Origin: Polaribacter sp. KT25b
Lineage (GTDB): Bacteria > Bacteroidota > Bacteroidia > Flavobacteriales > Flavobacteriaceae
NCBI RefSeq assembly: GCF_900105145.1
Contig: NZ_LT629752.1
Coordinates: 1,832,001 to 1,896,000, forward strand
Reading direction: 5' to 3'
Length of the DNA stretch: 64,000 nucleotides
Shown piece after piece: positions 55,432 to 63,973 of this stretch. Every line of letters starts with the position of its first letter. Within the stretch, counting starts at the first letter, position 1. The translations under genes were made by a program, and so were the position numbers. Under the pieces are notes generated by a model that ran no database searches, was not told the DNA's origin, and worked only from the letters and a program-made list of their open reading frames with translations.

Positions 55432-56082
55432 TTATCTTTTTCTATTTTTATGTTGATTGTTATGTGGCTTCTTATAATTATTTTTTGATGAATTCTGACC
55501 TTGAGAATTTCTTTTCTTTAATAAATTTTTCGTTTCAGAAAGTTCTTCATTAGAGTTTCTTAAATCTAATTTTCCATCAGATAAATCGAATAAATGTTTA
55601 AAAATTACAGCATCATCAACCGTATCTTTATTCCAATTTAAATAACATTTTTTCATGTGATTTGCAATTGAAAAAACCAATGCTTCTTTCATTTCGCCTT
55701 CTTCCCAACTTAAAGCTACATTTATCATGGTTTGTATATTTTTACCATAATAACGATACTTAGAAGCAGATTTTGGATATGCTAATGGTTCTGGTTTTTC
55801 TTGTAATTCTTCTTTTGATGGCTGCGGATAAGGAGATTTTACATCCAATTTAAAATCAGACATTATATATAATTGATCCCAAAGTTTGTGCTTAAAATCT
55901 GGAACATCGCGTAAATGTGGTTGTAAATTTCCCATAACATCTACAATAGCTTTCGCCATTTCATTTCGTTCTTCAATGGTTTTTAATGCTACACAATGAT
56001 TTACTAATTTTTGAACATGTCTACCATATTCTGGAATTATCATTAGTGGTCTTTCTGAGTTATATTCTAAATCGAATGTCAT
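55432..56082 (-). CDS. DUF4290 domain-containing protein
   Basis: Bacteroidota-specific protein of 216 aa. The N-terminal domain (about residues 3-170) reads YNSERPLMIIPEYGRHVQKL, NLQPHLRDVPDFKHKLWDQL and YRYYGKNIQTMINVALSWEE, the typical DUF4290 blocks. The C-terminal tail is short, basic and Asn/Lys/Gln-rich (GQNSSKNNYKKPHNNQHKNR), likely disordered. It overlaps nothing but is six bases from murA, so co-expression with cell-wall synthesis is expected. Its function is unknown. Confidence 0.88.
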   Translation of the reverse strand: MTFDLEYNSERPLMIIPEYGRHVQKLVNHCVALKTIEERNEMAKAIVDVMGNLQPHLRDVPDFKHKLWDQLYIMSDFKLDVKSPYPQPSKEELQEKPEPLAYPKSASKYRYYGKNIQTMINVALSWEEGEMKEALVFSIANHMKKCYLNWNKDTVDDAVIFKHLFDLSDGKLDLRNSNEELSETKNLLKKRNSQGQNSSKNNYKKPHNNQHKNRKR

Positions 56083-56103
56083 TTATTTATTTTTTGTGAA
56101 GTA

Positions 56104-56165
56104 TGTTCTCGATACATTTTCTTTTTACTTATAATTAATAGAAAATACCCGAACTGATAATTTGT
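56104..56165. repeat. Degenerate partial copy of the GTTCTCGATACA repeat
   Basis: Starts with TGTTCTCGATACA (56104-56116), identical over 13 bases to the outer arm at 40721-40733, and continues with CCCGAACTGATA (56149 on), a decayed form of the CTCGAACTGACA inner arm. The right half of the element is missing. Confidence 0.55.
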
Positions 56166-56224
56166 TACTTGTAGTTATTAAACGTTGCAAAATAACGATT
56201 TATTTTTTGTTTTATACAAGATTT

Positions 56225-58546
56225 TTAACCAATAACTCTTAATTTGGCAAATTGTAGTAATAATTTCTTTTTACCAACTGTACCAAATTTAATTTCTGCT
56301 TTTTTATTTGGCCCATTTCCTTCTAAAGAAAGTACTTCTCCAGTACCAAATCTATTATGTTCTACAATATTACCAACTACAACTTTACCATCAAACAAAT
56401 TAGCTTTAGCTGATGTTTGAGAAACTTTTTTCATGTTTTTTGGAATGACAATTTCTTTCTTTTTAACCAAATCACGTTCCATTTTTTTACGCTGAATTGG
56501 TTTTTGAAAACGAATTCCTTTAGGAGCATCATCAAAAATACTTTTATCAATAAAATTATTTATTGTTGGATTTGTAGATTTAGGCGTAATATAATTTAAA
56601 TATTGATCATCGATTTCTTCTAAAAATCTACTTGGCTCAGCATCTACTAATTTACCCCATCTATAACGTGTTTGCGCATAGGTTAAATATGCCACTTTTT
56701 CTGCTCTTGTTAACGCCACATAAAACAACCTTCGCTCCTCTTCTAACTCACTTCTGGTATTCATGCTCATTGCTGATGGAAATAAATTTTCTTCTAAACC
56801 AACAATATAAACATACATGTATTCTAATCCTTTAGATTGATGAATGGTCATTAAAGACACGGTTGGTTTATCATCATCTGTTTTAGCATCAAAATCTGTA
56901 GCTAGTGCAACATCTTCTAAAAACGTAGTTAAAGATGCATCTTCTCCTTGTTCAATTTTATCCGTAATAAAATCTTTAATTCCGTTTAAAAGTTCTTGAA
57001 CATTTTCTACTTTACTAACACTTTCTGGAGTTCCATCTTTTTCTAAATCTTTAATTAACTTAGTTTCTTTTACAACAGTTTCTGCAATTTCGAAAGCATT
57101 TTTTGTTTGCGATTCTATTTGCAAACGCAACATCATATTCATAAAATTCTGAAGCTTATTTTTTGTTCCAGAATTGATACTGATATCTATTTTATTAATA
57201 TATTTTATAATTTCGAAAATAGATTTTTTATAATGATTCGCAGCTATTGTTAGCTTATCTATAGTTGTTGCACCAATTCCTCTTGCCGGATAATTGATAA
57301 TTCTTTTAAAAGCTTCTTCATCATTCGGGTTGATTAAAATTCGTAAATAAGATAAAATATCTTTAATTTCTTTACGCTGATAAAAAGAAATTCCACCATA
57401 AATTTTATAATCGATTCCTTTTTTACGCAAAGCATCTTCAATAGCTCTAGATTGCGAATTTGTTCTATATAAAACACAAAAATCATCTGAACTTAATTGA
57501 TGATTCATTTGGTTTTCCCAAATAGATTGTGCCACAAAACGCCCTTCTTCTCCATCAGAAATTGTGCGCATTACGTTTATAGAATCTCCATCATCATTAC
57601 TTGTCCAAACTTCTTTATCTAATTTAGTTTTATTTCTTTCTATAACAGAATTTGCTGCGTTTACAATGTTTTTTGTTGAACGATAATTTTGTTCTAGTTT
57701 AAAGGTTTTTACATCAGGATAATCTTTTTGAAAATTTAAAATATTCTGAATATTTGCCCCCCTAAAGCTATAAATACTTTGAGAATCATCACCAACCACA
57801 CAAATATTTCCAAATTTATCTGCCAAAGATCTTACAATTATATATTGCGAGTGGTTTGTATCTTGATACTCATCGACCATAATATATCTAAAACGATCTT
57901 GATATTTTGCCAAAACATCTGGAAAACGCGCCAATAACTCGTTAGTTCTTAGTAATAAATCATCAAAATCCATTGCGCCAGATTTAAAACATCTGTCTAC
58001 ATATTCTTTGTAAATATCACCAACTTTTGGTCTGCTTGCATGTAGATCTGCTTCTTGTAAATCAGAATTATTAAAATACGCTCTTACTGTAATTAAGCTA
58101 TTTTTAAAGGATGAAATTCTACCTAAAATTTGTTTCGCTTTATATCGCTCTTTATCCAAATTCATTTCTTTAATAATTGCAGTTATTAAACGAACCGAAT
58201 CTTGCGAATCGTAAATTGTAAAGTTTGATGGAAAGCCTAATTTATCTGCTTCAGAACGTAAAATTCTAGCAAAAACGGAGTGGAAAGTTCCCATCCATAA
58301 ATTTTTAGCTTCGCTTGCACCAACAACACCTGCAATTCTTGCTTTCATTTCTTTGGCAGCTTTGTTGGTAAATGTTAATGATAGAATATTAAAAGAATCT
58401 ACACCTTGCTGCATTAAATGTGCAATTCTGTATGTTAAAACTCGTGTTTTTCCAGAACCTGCACCAGCAATAATTATCATTGGTCCATCTTTCTGAATTA
58501 CAGCTTGTTTCTGCGCTTCATTTAAAGTATTTAAATACGTATTCAA
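56225..58546 (-). CDS. UvrD/PcrA-type superfamily 1 DNA helicase
   Basis: ATP-dependent 3'-5' DNA helicase of 773 aa for repair and replication-conflict removal. All SF1A motifs are intact: Walker A IIIAGAGSGKTRVLTYRIAH, Walker B IMVDEYQDTNHSQ, motif III GDDSQSIYSFRGANIQNIL, motif IV EQNYRSTKNIV, motif V SLMTIHQSKGLEYMYVY and motif VI RRLFYVALTRAEKVAYL. The C-terminal region ends in a Tudor-like domain (VVGNIVEHNRFGTGEVLSLE) as in PcrA. The length fits. It is monocistronic on the minus strand and divergent from the SatD operon. Confidence 0.95.
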   Translation of the reverse strand: MNTYLNTLNEAQKQAVIQKDGPMIIIAGAGSGKTRVLTYRIAHLMQQGVDSFNILSLTFTNKAAKEMKARIAGVVGASEAKNLWMGTFHSVFARILRSEADKLGFPSNFTIYDSQDSVRLITAIIKEMNLDKERYKAKQILGRISSFKNSLITVRAYFNNSDLQEADLHASRPKVGDIYKEYVDRCFKSGAMDFDDLLLRTNELLARFPDVLAKYQDRFRYIMVDEYQDTNHSQYIIVRSLADKFGNICVVGDDSQSIYSFRGANIQNILNFQKDYPDVKTFKLEQNYRSTKNIVNAANSVIERNKTKLDKEVWTSNDDGDSINVMRTISDGEEGRFVAQSIWENQMNHQLSSDDFCVLYRTNSQSRAIEDALRKKGIDYKIYGGISFYQRKEIKDILSYLRILINPNDEEAFKRIINYPARGIGATTIDKLTIAANHYKKSIFEIIKYINKIDISINSGTKNKLQNFMNMMLRLQIESQTKNAFEIAETVVKETKLIKDLEKDGTPESVSKVENVQELLNGIKDFITDKIEQGEDASLTTFLEDVALATDFDAKTDDDKPTVSLMTIHQSKGLEYMYVYIVGLEENLFPSAMSMNTRSELEEERRLFYVALTRAEKVAYLTYAQTRYRWGKLVDAEPSRFLEEIDDQYLNYITPKSTNPTINNFIDKSIFDDAPKGIRFQKPIQRKKMERDLVKKKEIVIPKNMKKVSQTSAKANLFDGKVVVGNIVEHNRFGTGEVLSLEGNGPNKKAEIKFGTVGKKKLLLQFAKLRVIG

Positions 58547-58707
58547 TAGATTTGTTTTGTAAAAATTTGAAAGTGTGAAATTAAGAATTCTATTCCTTTT
58601 AAAAGATTGATTGTCTTTTTTTTATTCACAACTTATTATTTTATAAATTTATTATACTTACTTCTCTATTTTAATGAATGCTTTAGTGTAAACTATTACA
58701 TTCTAAA

Positions 58708-58784
58708 TTATCTGCTCTTAAACAGATAATGCACAATATAGGTCTTTAAGCCTATAATTTAAAATATAGGTTTTTAAGCAGATA
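58708..58784. promoter_or_regulatory. Array of three palindromic operator-like sites, 28-bp period
   Basis: Three 20-bp imperfect palindromes lie upstream of the SatD gene: TATCTGCTCTTAAACAGATA (58709-58728), TATAGGTCTTTAAGCCTATA (58737-58756) and TATAGGTTTTTAAGCAGATA (58765-58784). The centres are exactly 28 bp apart. The shared pattern is TATmkGyyyTTAArCmkATA. The last site ends three bases before the -33 element of the probable SatD promoter. The array most likely binds a dimeric HTH regulator cooperatively; the SatD protein itself has a C-terminal HTH. Confidence 0.65.
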
Positions 58785-58787
58785 TTA

Positions 58788-58818
58788 TTGTTATTAATAA
58801 GAATAAATTATATATTCG
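58788..58818 (+). promoter_or_regulatory. Bacteroidota-type promoter for the SatD operon
   Basis: TTG (58788-58790) and TATATTCG (58811-58818), separated by 20 bases, match TTG/TAnnTTTG except one base. The element is placed directly after the operator array and 19 bp before the start codon. Confidence 0.5.
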
Positions 58819-58837
58819 CTAAAAATTATAATTACTA

Positions 58838-59452
58838 ATGACTAGCATTTTAACAGGTGATATTATCAATTCTAGAAAAAATGATGAACTTTTTTGGATG
58901 AAAACCTTAAAAGGAACCTTAGATACTTTTGGAGAATCTCCTAAATATTGGCAGATTTACAGAGGTGATAGTTTTCAATTAGAAATAGAAAATTGTGAAA
59001 ATGCTTTTTATGCTGCTTTAAAATTAAAATCTCATTTAAAATCATCAGAAAATATTGATGTTAGAATTGGCATCGGAATTGGTAAAAAAGAGTTTAATGT
59101 TGATAAAATTACAGAATCGAATGGCGAAGCATTTATAAATTCGGGTTACGCTTTTGACAACTATTTAAAGAAGCAAACAATTGCCATAAAAACTCCTTGG
59201 CAAGAAGTTGATGAGGAATTAAATATTGAATTCGACTTAGCTTTATTAACTATGGATTCTTGGACAAAAAATTCTGCAGAAGTTTTTAAACTGTCTTTAG
59301 AATCAAAAAATAGAACTCAAAAAGAAATAGCAGAAATTTTAGGAATTACTCAAGGTAGCGTAAGTGAACGTTATAAAAGATCTGGTTTTGAATCCATTAT
59401 GAAATTAGAAAAACGCTTTAGAAAATTAATCATTCAAAATAAAAATGAATAA
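58838..59452 (+). CDS. SatD-family protein with C-terminal HTH
   Basis: Protein of 204 aa. The N-terminal part (about residues 1-140), starting MTSILTGDIINSRKNDE with the invariant GD-I-xxS and YWQIYRGDSFQLEIEN, belongs to the SatD family; VRIGIGIGKKEF resembles a nucleotide-cyclase/sensor-like beta strand pair. The C-terminal part (about 155-200) holds a sigma-70-region-4-like or HTH motif, RTQKEIAEILGITQGSVSER. SatD proteins are poorly characterised. The protein may autoregulate through the array upstream. It is the first gene of an operon with DUF3307 (2 bp away) and DUF7935 (4 bp). Confidence 0.82.
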   Translation: MTSILTGDIINSRKNDELFWMKTLKGTLDTFGESPKYWQIYRGDSFQLEIENCENAFYAALKLKSHLKSSENIDVRIGIGIGKKEFNVDKITESNGEAFINSGYAFDNYLKKQTIAIKTPWQEVDEELNIEFDLALLTMDSWTKNSAEVFKLSLESKNRTQKEIAEILGITQGSVSERYKRSGFESIMKLEKRFRKLIIQNKNE

Positions 59453-59454
59453 AT

Positions 59455-60174
59455 ATGATTCTATTTTTGAAATTTTTATTGGCACATATCTTAGGCGATT
59501 TTGTTTTTCAATCAGAAAAATGGGTAAAAAACAAAGAAGAAATGAAAGTGAAATCAGTAAAATTGTACGTTCATATTGCTGTTCACGCTTTTTTATTATT
59601 ACTAATTCTTCAATTTAATTTAAAGGAATATTGGTTAGGATTTCTGCTAATCATTACTTCTCATTATATAATTGATGTACTAAAACTGTATCTTCAGAAA
59701 AAGAAAACAAAACGAATTTGGTTTTTTGTTGATCAAATTTTACATCTTTTAACCTTATTTTTAATAAGTACTTTATATACTGATTTTTCAATATCCATAG
59801 AAAACTTCTTTACTGATAAACTTCTATTATTATTCATTTTTATTCTACTAGCAAGCTCTGTATCAGCAATTATCATCAAAATAATTATTACACAATGGAA
59901 TCCTGAAAAGAAAACAGAAAATGATGATTCTCTTGCTAAAGCAGGTCGTTATATAGGTATTTTAGAACGGTTATTTGTCTTTATTTTTGTGATTACAAAT
60001 CACTGGGAAGCCATTGGTTTCTTGTTAGCTGCTAAATCTGTTTTTAGATTTGGAGATTTAACGTCATCAAAAGATAGAAAACTAACAGAATATATTTTAA
60101 TAGGAACTTTATTAAGTTTTGGGTTTGCTATACTTTTAGGAGTTCTATATTTGTATGTTTTAAACGCATTGTAA
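59455..60174 (+). CDS. DUF3307 membrane protein
   Basis: Multi-pass membrane protein of 239 aa. It starts MILFLKFLLAHILGDFVFQS, with the DUF3307 signature H-x-x-x-D-F-x-x-Q near the N-terminus, and has about six hydrophobic segments including LLLLFIFILLASSVSAIIIK and YILIGTLLSFGFAILLGVLY. The second half contains AGRYIGILERLFVFIFVITN, a conserved block. The SatD-DUF3307 pair recurs in bacteria as I recall, so a membrane/regulator system seems likely. No mechanism is known. Confidence 0.82.
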   Translation: MILFLKFLLAHILGDFVFQSEKWVKNKEEMKVKSVKLYVHIAVHAFLLLLILQFNLKEYWLGFLLIITSHYIIDVLKLYLQKKKTKRIWFFVDQILHLLTLFLISTLYTDFSISIENFFTDKLLLLFIFILLASSVSAIIIKIIITQWNPEKKTENDDSLAKAGRYIGILERLFVFIFVITNHWEAIGFLLAAKSVFRFGDLTSSKDRKLTEYILIGTLLSFGFAILLGVLYLYVLNAL

Positions 60175-60178
60175 TTAA

Positions 60179-60694
60179 ATGGAAGATAAATTATTAGAAA
60201 GTATTGCATATATTTTACCTGCTACTGTTACAGGAATCGTAGCTTATTATATGTTTAACAGATTTTTAAACAATCAAAATTCTGAAAAGAAATTAGAACT
60301 TTTGGCGCAAAACAAGAAAGAATCTTTGCCAATAAAATTACAAGCTTATGAAAGAATGTTGCTATTTTGCGAGCGTATTAATCCTGTAAAAATGTTATTA
60401 AGAATTAAACCGCTTACTGATAAAACAGATGATTATTTACAACTTTTAATTGCAAATATAGAACAAGAGTTTGAGCATAATTTGGTGCAACAAATCTACT
60501 TATCTAATAACACTTGGCTTTCTATAGTTGCTGCAAAAAATGCTATTACCAATAAATTAAAACAAGTTGCAGAAAATTCTAATTCTGCCAATGAGTTGAG
60601 AGAAAATGTTTTAATGGAATACACTAAAACATTACCACAAACAGAAACTGCTATTTCATTTATAAAAAATGAAGTTAAAAAATTATTAAAATAA
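60179..60694 (+). CDS. DUF7935-family membrane-anchored protein
   Basis: Protein of 171 aa with one N-terminal membrane helix (about residues 8-26, IAYILPATVTGIVAYYMF) and a helical cytoplasmic part: LELLAQNKKESLPIKLQAYE, RMLLFCERINPVKMLLRIKP and YLQLLIANIEQEFEHNLVQQ. This matches the Bacteroidota DUF7935 family as I recall it. It is last in the SatD operon, four bases after DUF3307, and ends at a strong terminator. Function unknown; a link to the other two is suggested only by spacing. Confidence 0.75.
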   Translation: MEDKLLESIAYILPATVTGIVAYYMFNRFLNNQNSEKKLELLAQNKKESLPIKLQAYERMLLFCERINPVKMLLRIKPLTDKTDDYLQLLIANIEQEFEHNLVQQIYLSNNTWLSIVAAKNAITNKLKQVAENSNSANELRENVLMEYTKTLPQTETAISFIKNEVKKLLK

Positions 60695-60730
60695 AAAAAC
60701 TCTTCTTAGAAAATTCTAAGAAGAGTTTTT
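60695..60730. terminator. Bidirectional terminator of the SatD and B12-uptake operons
   Basis: Long hairpin AAACTCTTCTTAGAA / TTCTAAGAAGAGTTT with a short loop and A/T tracts on both sides, between convergent genes. Confidence 0.9.
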
Positions 60731-60759
60731 TATTAAATTTACTTTTCAAAAGATTTAAC

Positions 60760-61842
60760 TTAATTAAAATAGATTTTTGAAGCACCTAAACCTACTGGTG
60801 ATGTATATATTGCTTCTTTTGTAGATAAATCTGTAACCATTAATTTACTTAAAGCTGTAAAACTATAACTTGTAGTAAATAACTTATTATCTTTAACAGA
60901 CATACCATAAATACTACCAGTATTTATACCAGATGTTGCTAAAGTAGTAGCAGATTCATTAATAGAATATACAGTACTATCAGCACCTTTATAATAGTAT
61001 ATAGTACCGTTTTCATAAGACAATAAAGATGCTTTTTCTTGATCGGCAAACTCTATTTTATTTGTAACTGTATTTGTTGATGTGTTTATGAATGAAATTG
61101 AAGAAGTAGTGATACCTGCTACTGACCAATCTGCATTATAAAGCGTGTTTCCTTCACATAAAACAATTAAATTACCAGAATTATCTACAATAATATCATC
61201 TGGATTATCATTTACTTCTATTTCAGTAACTGCATTTCCTGCTGATAAATCTACAACAGAAACAATATTATTAGAAGACCATGCACCTGTGTGAGTAACA
61301 TATAACTTATTGTTATTAGCTACTATTTGCTCTACACCATAACTTAAAGAAATAGTTGACGCTTCTAAAGTACCTGTAGTTAAGTTAATAACAGCTAAAT
61401 AATCATCATTTGTATTAAAAGTATCAGGTCCCCAATTTGTAACATATGCTTTATCGTCAACAATTGCTATATATCTTGGGTTATCTAAACCAGATGTTAT
61501 TTCATACTTTTTTTCAAAAGTAATTCTATCTACAACTACAATAGTATTAACGTCATTTAAAACAATTAATGCTTCATCATCACTAAAAGCCATAGACTGA
61601 ATTAAACCACCTAATTGTGCTTCATTTACACCTGTATACATAAAATTAGTTGCCAATCTATTTAAGTTCTCATTTACATAAGAAATAGAACCATCTTTAT
61701 TACCAAAACTACCTTCTGCACTAACAATAACTCCGTCTTTATAATTACCCGATATTTCTGGGAATTCTTCTTCATTATTTGAACATGATGTAAAAACTAA
61801 ACTAATTAAGAATAGTTTAAAAATTGATTTTGTAATCTTCAT
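60760..61842 (-). CDS. btuG: BtuG-like beta-propeller lipoprotein (DUF5074/YncE family)
   Basis: Surface lipoprotein of 360 aa. The signal ends at lipobox VFTSCSNN (Cys20). The mature part is made of repeated four-strand propeller blades: ALIVLNDVNTIVVVDRITFE, AYVTNWGPDTFNTNDDYLAV, LYVTHTGAWSSNNIVSVVDL, NLIVLCEGNTLYNADWSV and LFTTSYSFTALSKLMVTDLS. In Bacteroides, BtuG lipoproteins with this fold sit on the BtuB receptor and bind B12 extremely tightly. Here the gene follows the TonB receptor by 5 bp, downstream of a cobalamin riboswitch, so the same role is very likely. Direct ligand residues are not identifiable. Confidence 0.8.
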   Translation of the reverse strand: MKITKSIFKLFLISLVFTSCSNNEEEFPEISGNYKDGVIVSAEGSFGNKDGSISYVNENLNRLATNFMYTGVNEAQLGGLIQSMAFSDDEALIVLNDVNTIVVVDRITFEKKYEITSGLDNPRYIAIVDDKAYVTNWGPDTFNTNDDYLAVINLTTGTLEASTISLSYGVEQIVANNNKLYVTHTGAWSSNNIVSVVDLSAGNAVTEIEVNDNPDDIIVDNSGNLIVLCEGNTLYNADWSVAGITTSSISFINTSTNTVTNKIEFADQEKASLLSYENGTIYYYKGADSTVYSINESATTLATSGINTGSIYGMSVKDNKLFTTSYSFTALSKLMVTDLSTKEAIYTSPVGLGASKIYFN

Positions 61843-61847
61843 TTGTA

Positions 61848-63725
61848 TTAAAATTTATAGTTTAAATTAATATTATAATTTCTTCCAGGCATAGGACGTA
61901 AATTTGAAAAATAATACACATTATTAAATATATTATTTACTTTAAAACCTATTTTTATTGTATTTTTTTTATTTTCAAACACCTTTAAATCACTACCAAA
62001 ATTGGTAACATTTAAAGATTCTAATGAATAAAAGTCTAAATTAATTTCATTTGTATATACTTTACTTTGATATAAATGCTGCATAAAAAAAGACATTTTT
62101 TTATAGTCATACTCAAAATTGAAATTTAACAGATGTTTTGGCGCATAGGGCAAAAAAGTATCCGTTTCTTTATTTTTTGCCATCGTAAACGTATAATTTG
62201 TAGAAAAATTAAAAGAATGCTTATTAATTTTTTTAGATAATTTTATGGCAGTTTCAACTCCACTATGTGTAACATCTCCTACATTTTTTGGTCTCCATAA
62301 GTTAGAAAACACAGTAGGTAACCATAAAATTTTATTTTTTAAATGAATATAAAAAAGTGAAGAAGTAATTTTTAGATTCTTTTTCTTAAAAGTAGCGCCT
62401 AGTTCTCCCTGAACAGATTCCTCTGGTATTAAATCTAAATTACCTACCACCGGCCAATACAATTCATTAAAAGTAGGTATTCTATAATTTGTAGATAAAT
62501 TTGCTTTTAACAGTAAACTATTACTTAATTCTTGTTCTGCAGCAACCGAAACTAATAAAGGAACTTCAAAATCTGAATTAGATTCTTTTCTAAAACTAAC
62601 TGCTGTTGTTAATTTTTCAGTTGGTTTATATGTTACTTTTGCTAAAGCAGCAAAAAATGTTCTTTTTTTGGATAAAATATCATTAGTAGTACCTATGTTT
62701 TCATCATAAATAAAAGAAGTAAGTACTTTAAAATAATTAGAAAATCGATATTTTAAATTATAATTAAAGTTATAGTTTTTTGATTTTCCAAAAACAAAAT
62801 CTGATGCATTTTTATCATCATAATATCTATATTCTTGTGTTAAATAAGCAACATTTAACGTCTGTGTAAAATTAGAAAAAGAAGATGTCCATTTTAATAA
62901 ATTTCTCTGGTTAAAATCTTCATTTCTTTCGCTTCCAGCGGATGGATTTGGTAATCCATCAGAAAACAAACGATCTCCATAATAACCCGTTGTATAAAAA
63001 TAAAGCTTATTTTTATTAGAGAATTTATATCCTACACTAAAGTTTACTCCATAATTTTTATAAACTCCATTTTCATTTTTCAAAAAACTACCGTCATTAT
63101 TTTTATAACGAGTGTCTATAAAAGTATAATCGTTATCAGAATAATTTAAAGTTGCTGCAAATTTAACAGCCCATTTACCAGTACCAATATGTGCTTTAAA
63201 GAAATTAGAAGTAGTATTAAAACTGCCGTAAGAAGAAAATAAATTAAAATCTTTATGTTTTTTAAACGATAAATTGTCGTTCAAATGTACCGTACCACCA
63301 ATAGCACCAGAACCATAATCTACACTTCCACCTCCACTATTAACAATAATTTCATCTGAAATACTTGCAGATAATGAGTTAAAATCTGTTTGACCACTAC
63401 CCATTGCGTTAATAGAAATCCCGTTCCATAAAACAGCCGTATTAGATGCAGAAGTACCTCTAAAGCGCGCAGTACTAACACCTCCGTTTCCATAATCTCT
63501 AAAAGAAATAGGGCTGTTAAATCTTAATAAATTAGTAAAGTTTATAGGGTTTTTAATAATTTGAATTGATCCTAATTCTATTTTTTTTTGGCCAATTACT
63601 TTATTTGCTTCTTCTATTTTAGTTACCACAACAATCTCTTTCAAAATATTTCTTATCGAATCATTTTGAGACAAAACAGTATGGGTAATAATAAAAAATA
63701 CAGTAAAAAGTACGCCTCTCTTCAT
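61848..63725 (-). CDS. btuB: TonB-dependent cobalamin receptor (BtuB type)
   Basis: Outer-membrane active transporter of 625 aa. The signal peptide (about 1-19, ending VLSQ) is followed by a plug domain (about 30-150) with SARFRGTSASNTAVLWNGIS-type motif (RFRGTSASNTAVLWNGI) and GGGSVDYGSGAIGGTVHL, then a 22-strand-type barrel ending in an aromatic terminus (YNINLNYKF). The N-terminal IKEIVVVTK segment is the usual TonB-box region. Specificity for B12 comes from the riboswitch upstream and the BtuG-like gene 5 bp downstream. TonB and ExbBD are elsewhere. Confidence 0.9.
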   Translation of the reverse strand: MKRGVLFTVFFIITHTVLSQNDSIRNILKEIVVVTKIEEANKVIGQKKIELGSIQIIKNPINFTNLLRFNSPISFRDYGNGGVSTARFRGTSASNTAVLWNGISINAMGSGQTDFNSLSASISDEIIVNSGGGSVDYGSGAIGGTVHLNDNLSFKKHKDFNLFSSYGSFNTTSNFFKAHIGTGKWAVKFAATLNYSDNDYTFIDTRYKNNDGSFLKNENGVYKNYGVNFSVGYKFSNKNKLYFYTTGYYGDRLFSDGLPNPSAGSERNEDFNQRNLLKWTSSFSNFTQTLNVAYLTQEYRYYDDKNASDFVFGKSKNYNFNYNLKYRFSNYFKVLTSFIYDENIGTTNDILSKKRTFFAALAKVTYKPTEKLTTAVSFRKESNSDFEVPLLVSVAAEQELSNSLLLKANLSTNYRIPTFNELYWPVVGNLDLIPEESVQGELGATFKKKNLKITSSLFYIHLKNKILWLPTVFSNLWRPKNVGDVTHSGVETAIKLSKKINKHSFNFSTNYTFTMAKNKETDTFLPYAPKHLLNFNFEYDYKKMSFFMQHLYQSKVYTNEINLDFYSLESLNVTNFGSDLKVFENKKNTIKIGFKVNNIFNNVYYFSNLRPMPGRNYNINLNYKF

Positions 63726-63774
63726 AATATATAACTTTTATCCCGAAAGTTTTAATTGTTATAATGTTTTAAAT

Positions 63775-63935
63775 CTAGGCAGGTCTCCTGGCTTGCGTCT
63801 TGTAATTGGCCTTCCCATCTAAATAAAGACAGTGACATAAAGATTAATTACAAGCTAATAGCTTACAGTTGCGGGAACAGCTTCGGTATTTATCCGAATT
63901 CCCTTTTAATTTGTTCTCAAAAAGAACAAAACCTT
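63775..63935 (-). promoter_or_regulatory. Cobalamin (B12) riboswitch
   Basis: Read on the minus strand, the leader contains GGGAATTCGGAT with ATCCGAA-like partners, then GCTGTTCCCGCAACTGTAAG, the invariant cobalamin-aptamer core, and the 3' partner CAAGCCAGGAGACCTGCC shortly before the btuB start. The spacing fits class I cobalamin riboswitches. When B12 is bound, it should lower expression of the btuB-btuG operon. Exact edges are estimated from the conserved core. Confidence 0.92.
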
Positions 63936-63944
63936 AATTTTCGG

Positions 63945-63973
63945 TAAATGTAGATTATTTTTAAGTATTACAA
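63945..63973 (-). promoter_or_regulatory. Candidate promoter upstream of the B12 riboswitch
   Basis: On the minus strand TTG (63971-63973) and TACATTTA (63945-63952) are separated by 18 bases and match TTG/TAnnTTTG apart from the last base. Transcription would start just before the riboswitch. The TTG lies at the centre of the palindrome TTAAGTATT/AATACTTAA (63961-63980). Confidence 0.4.
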
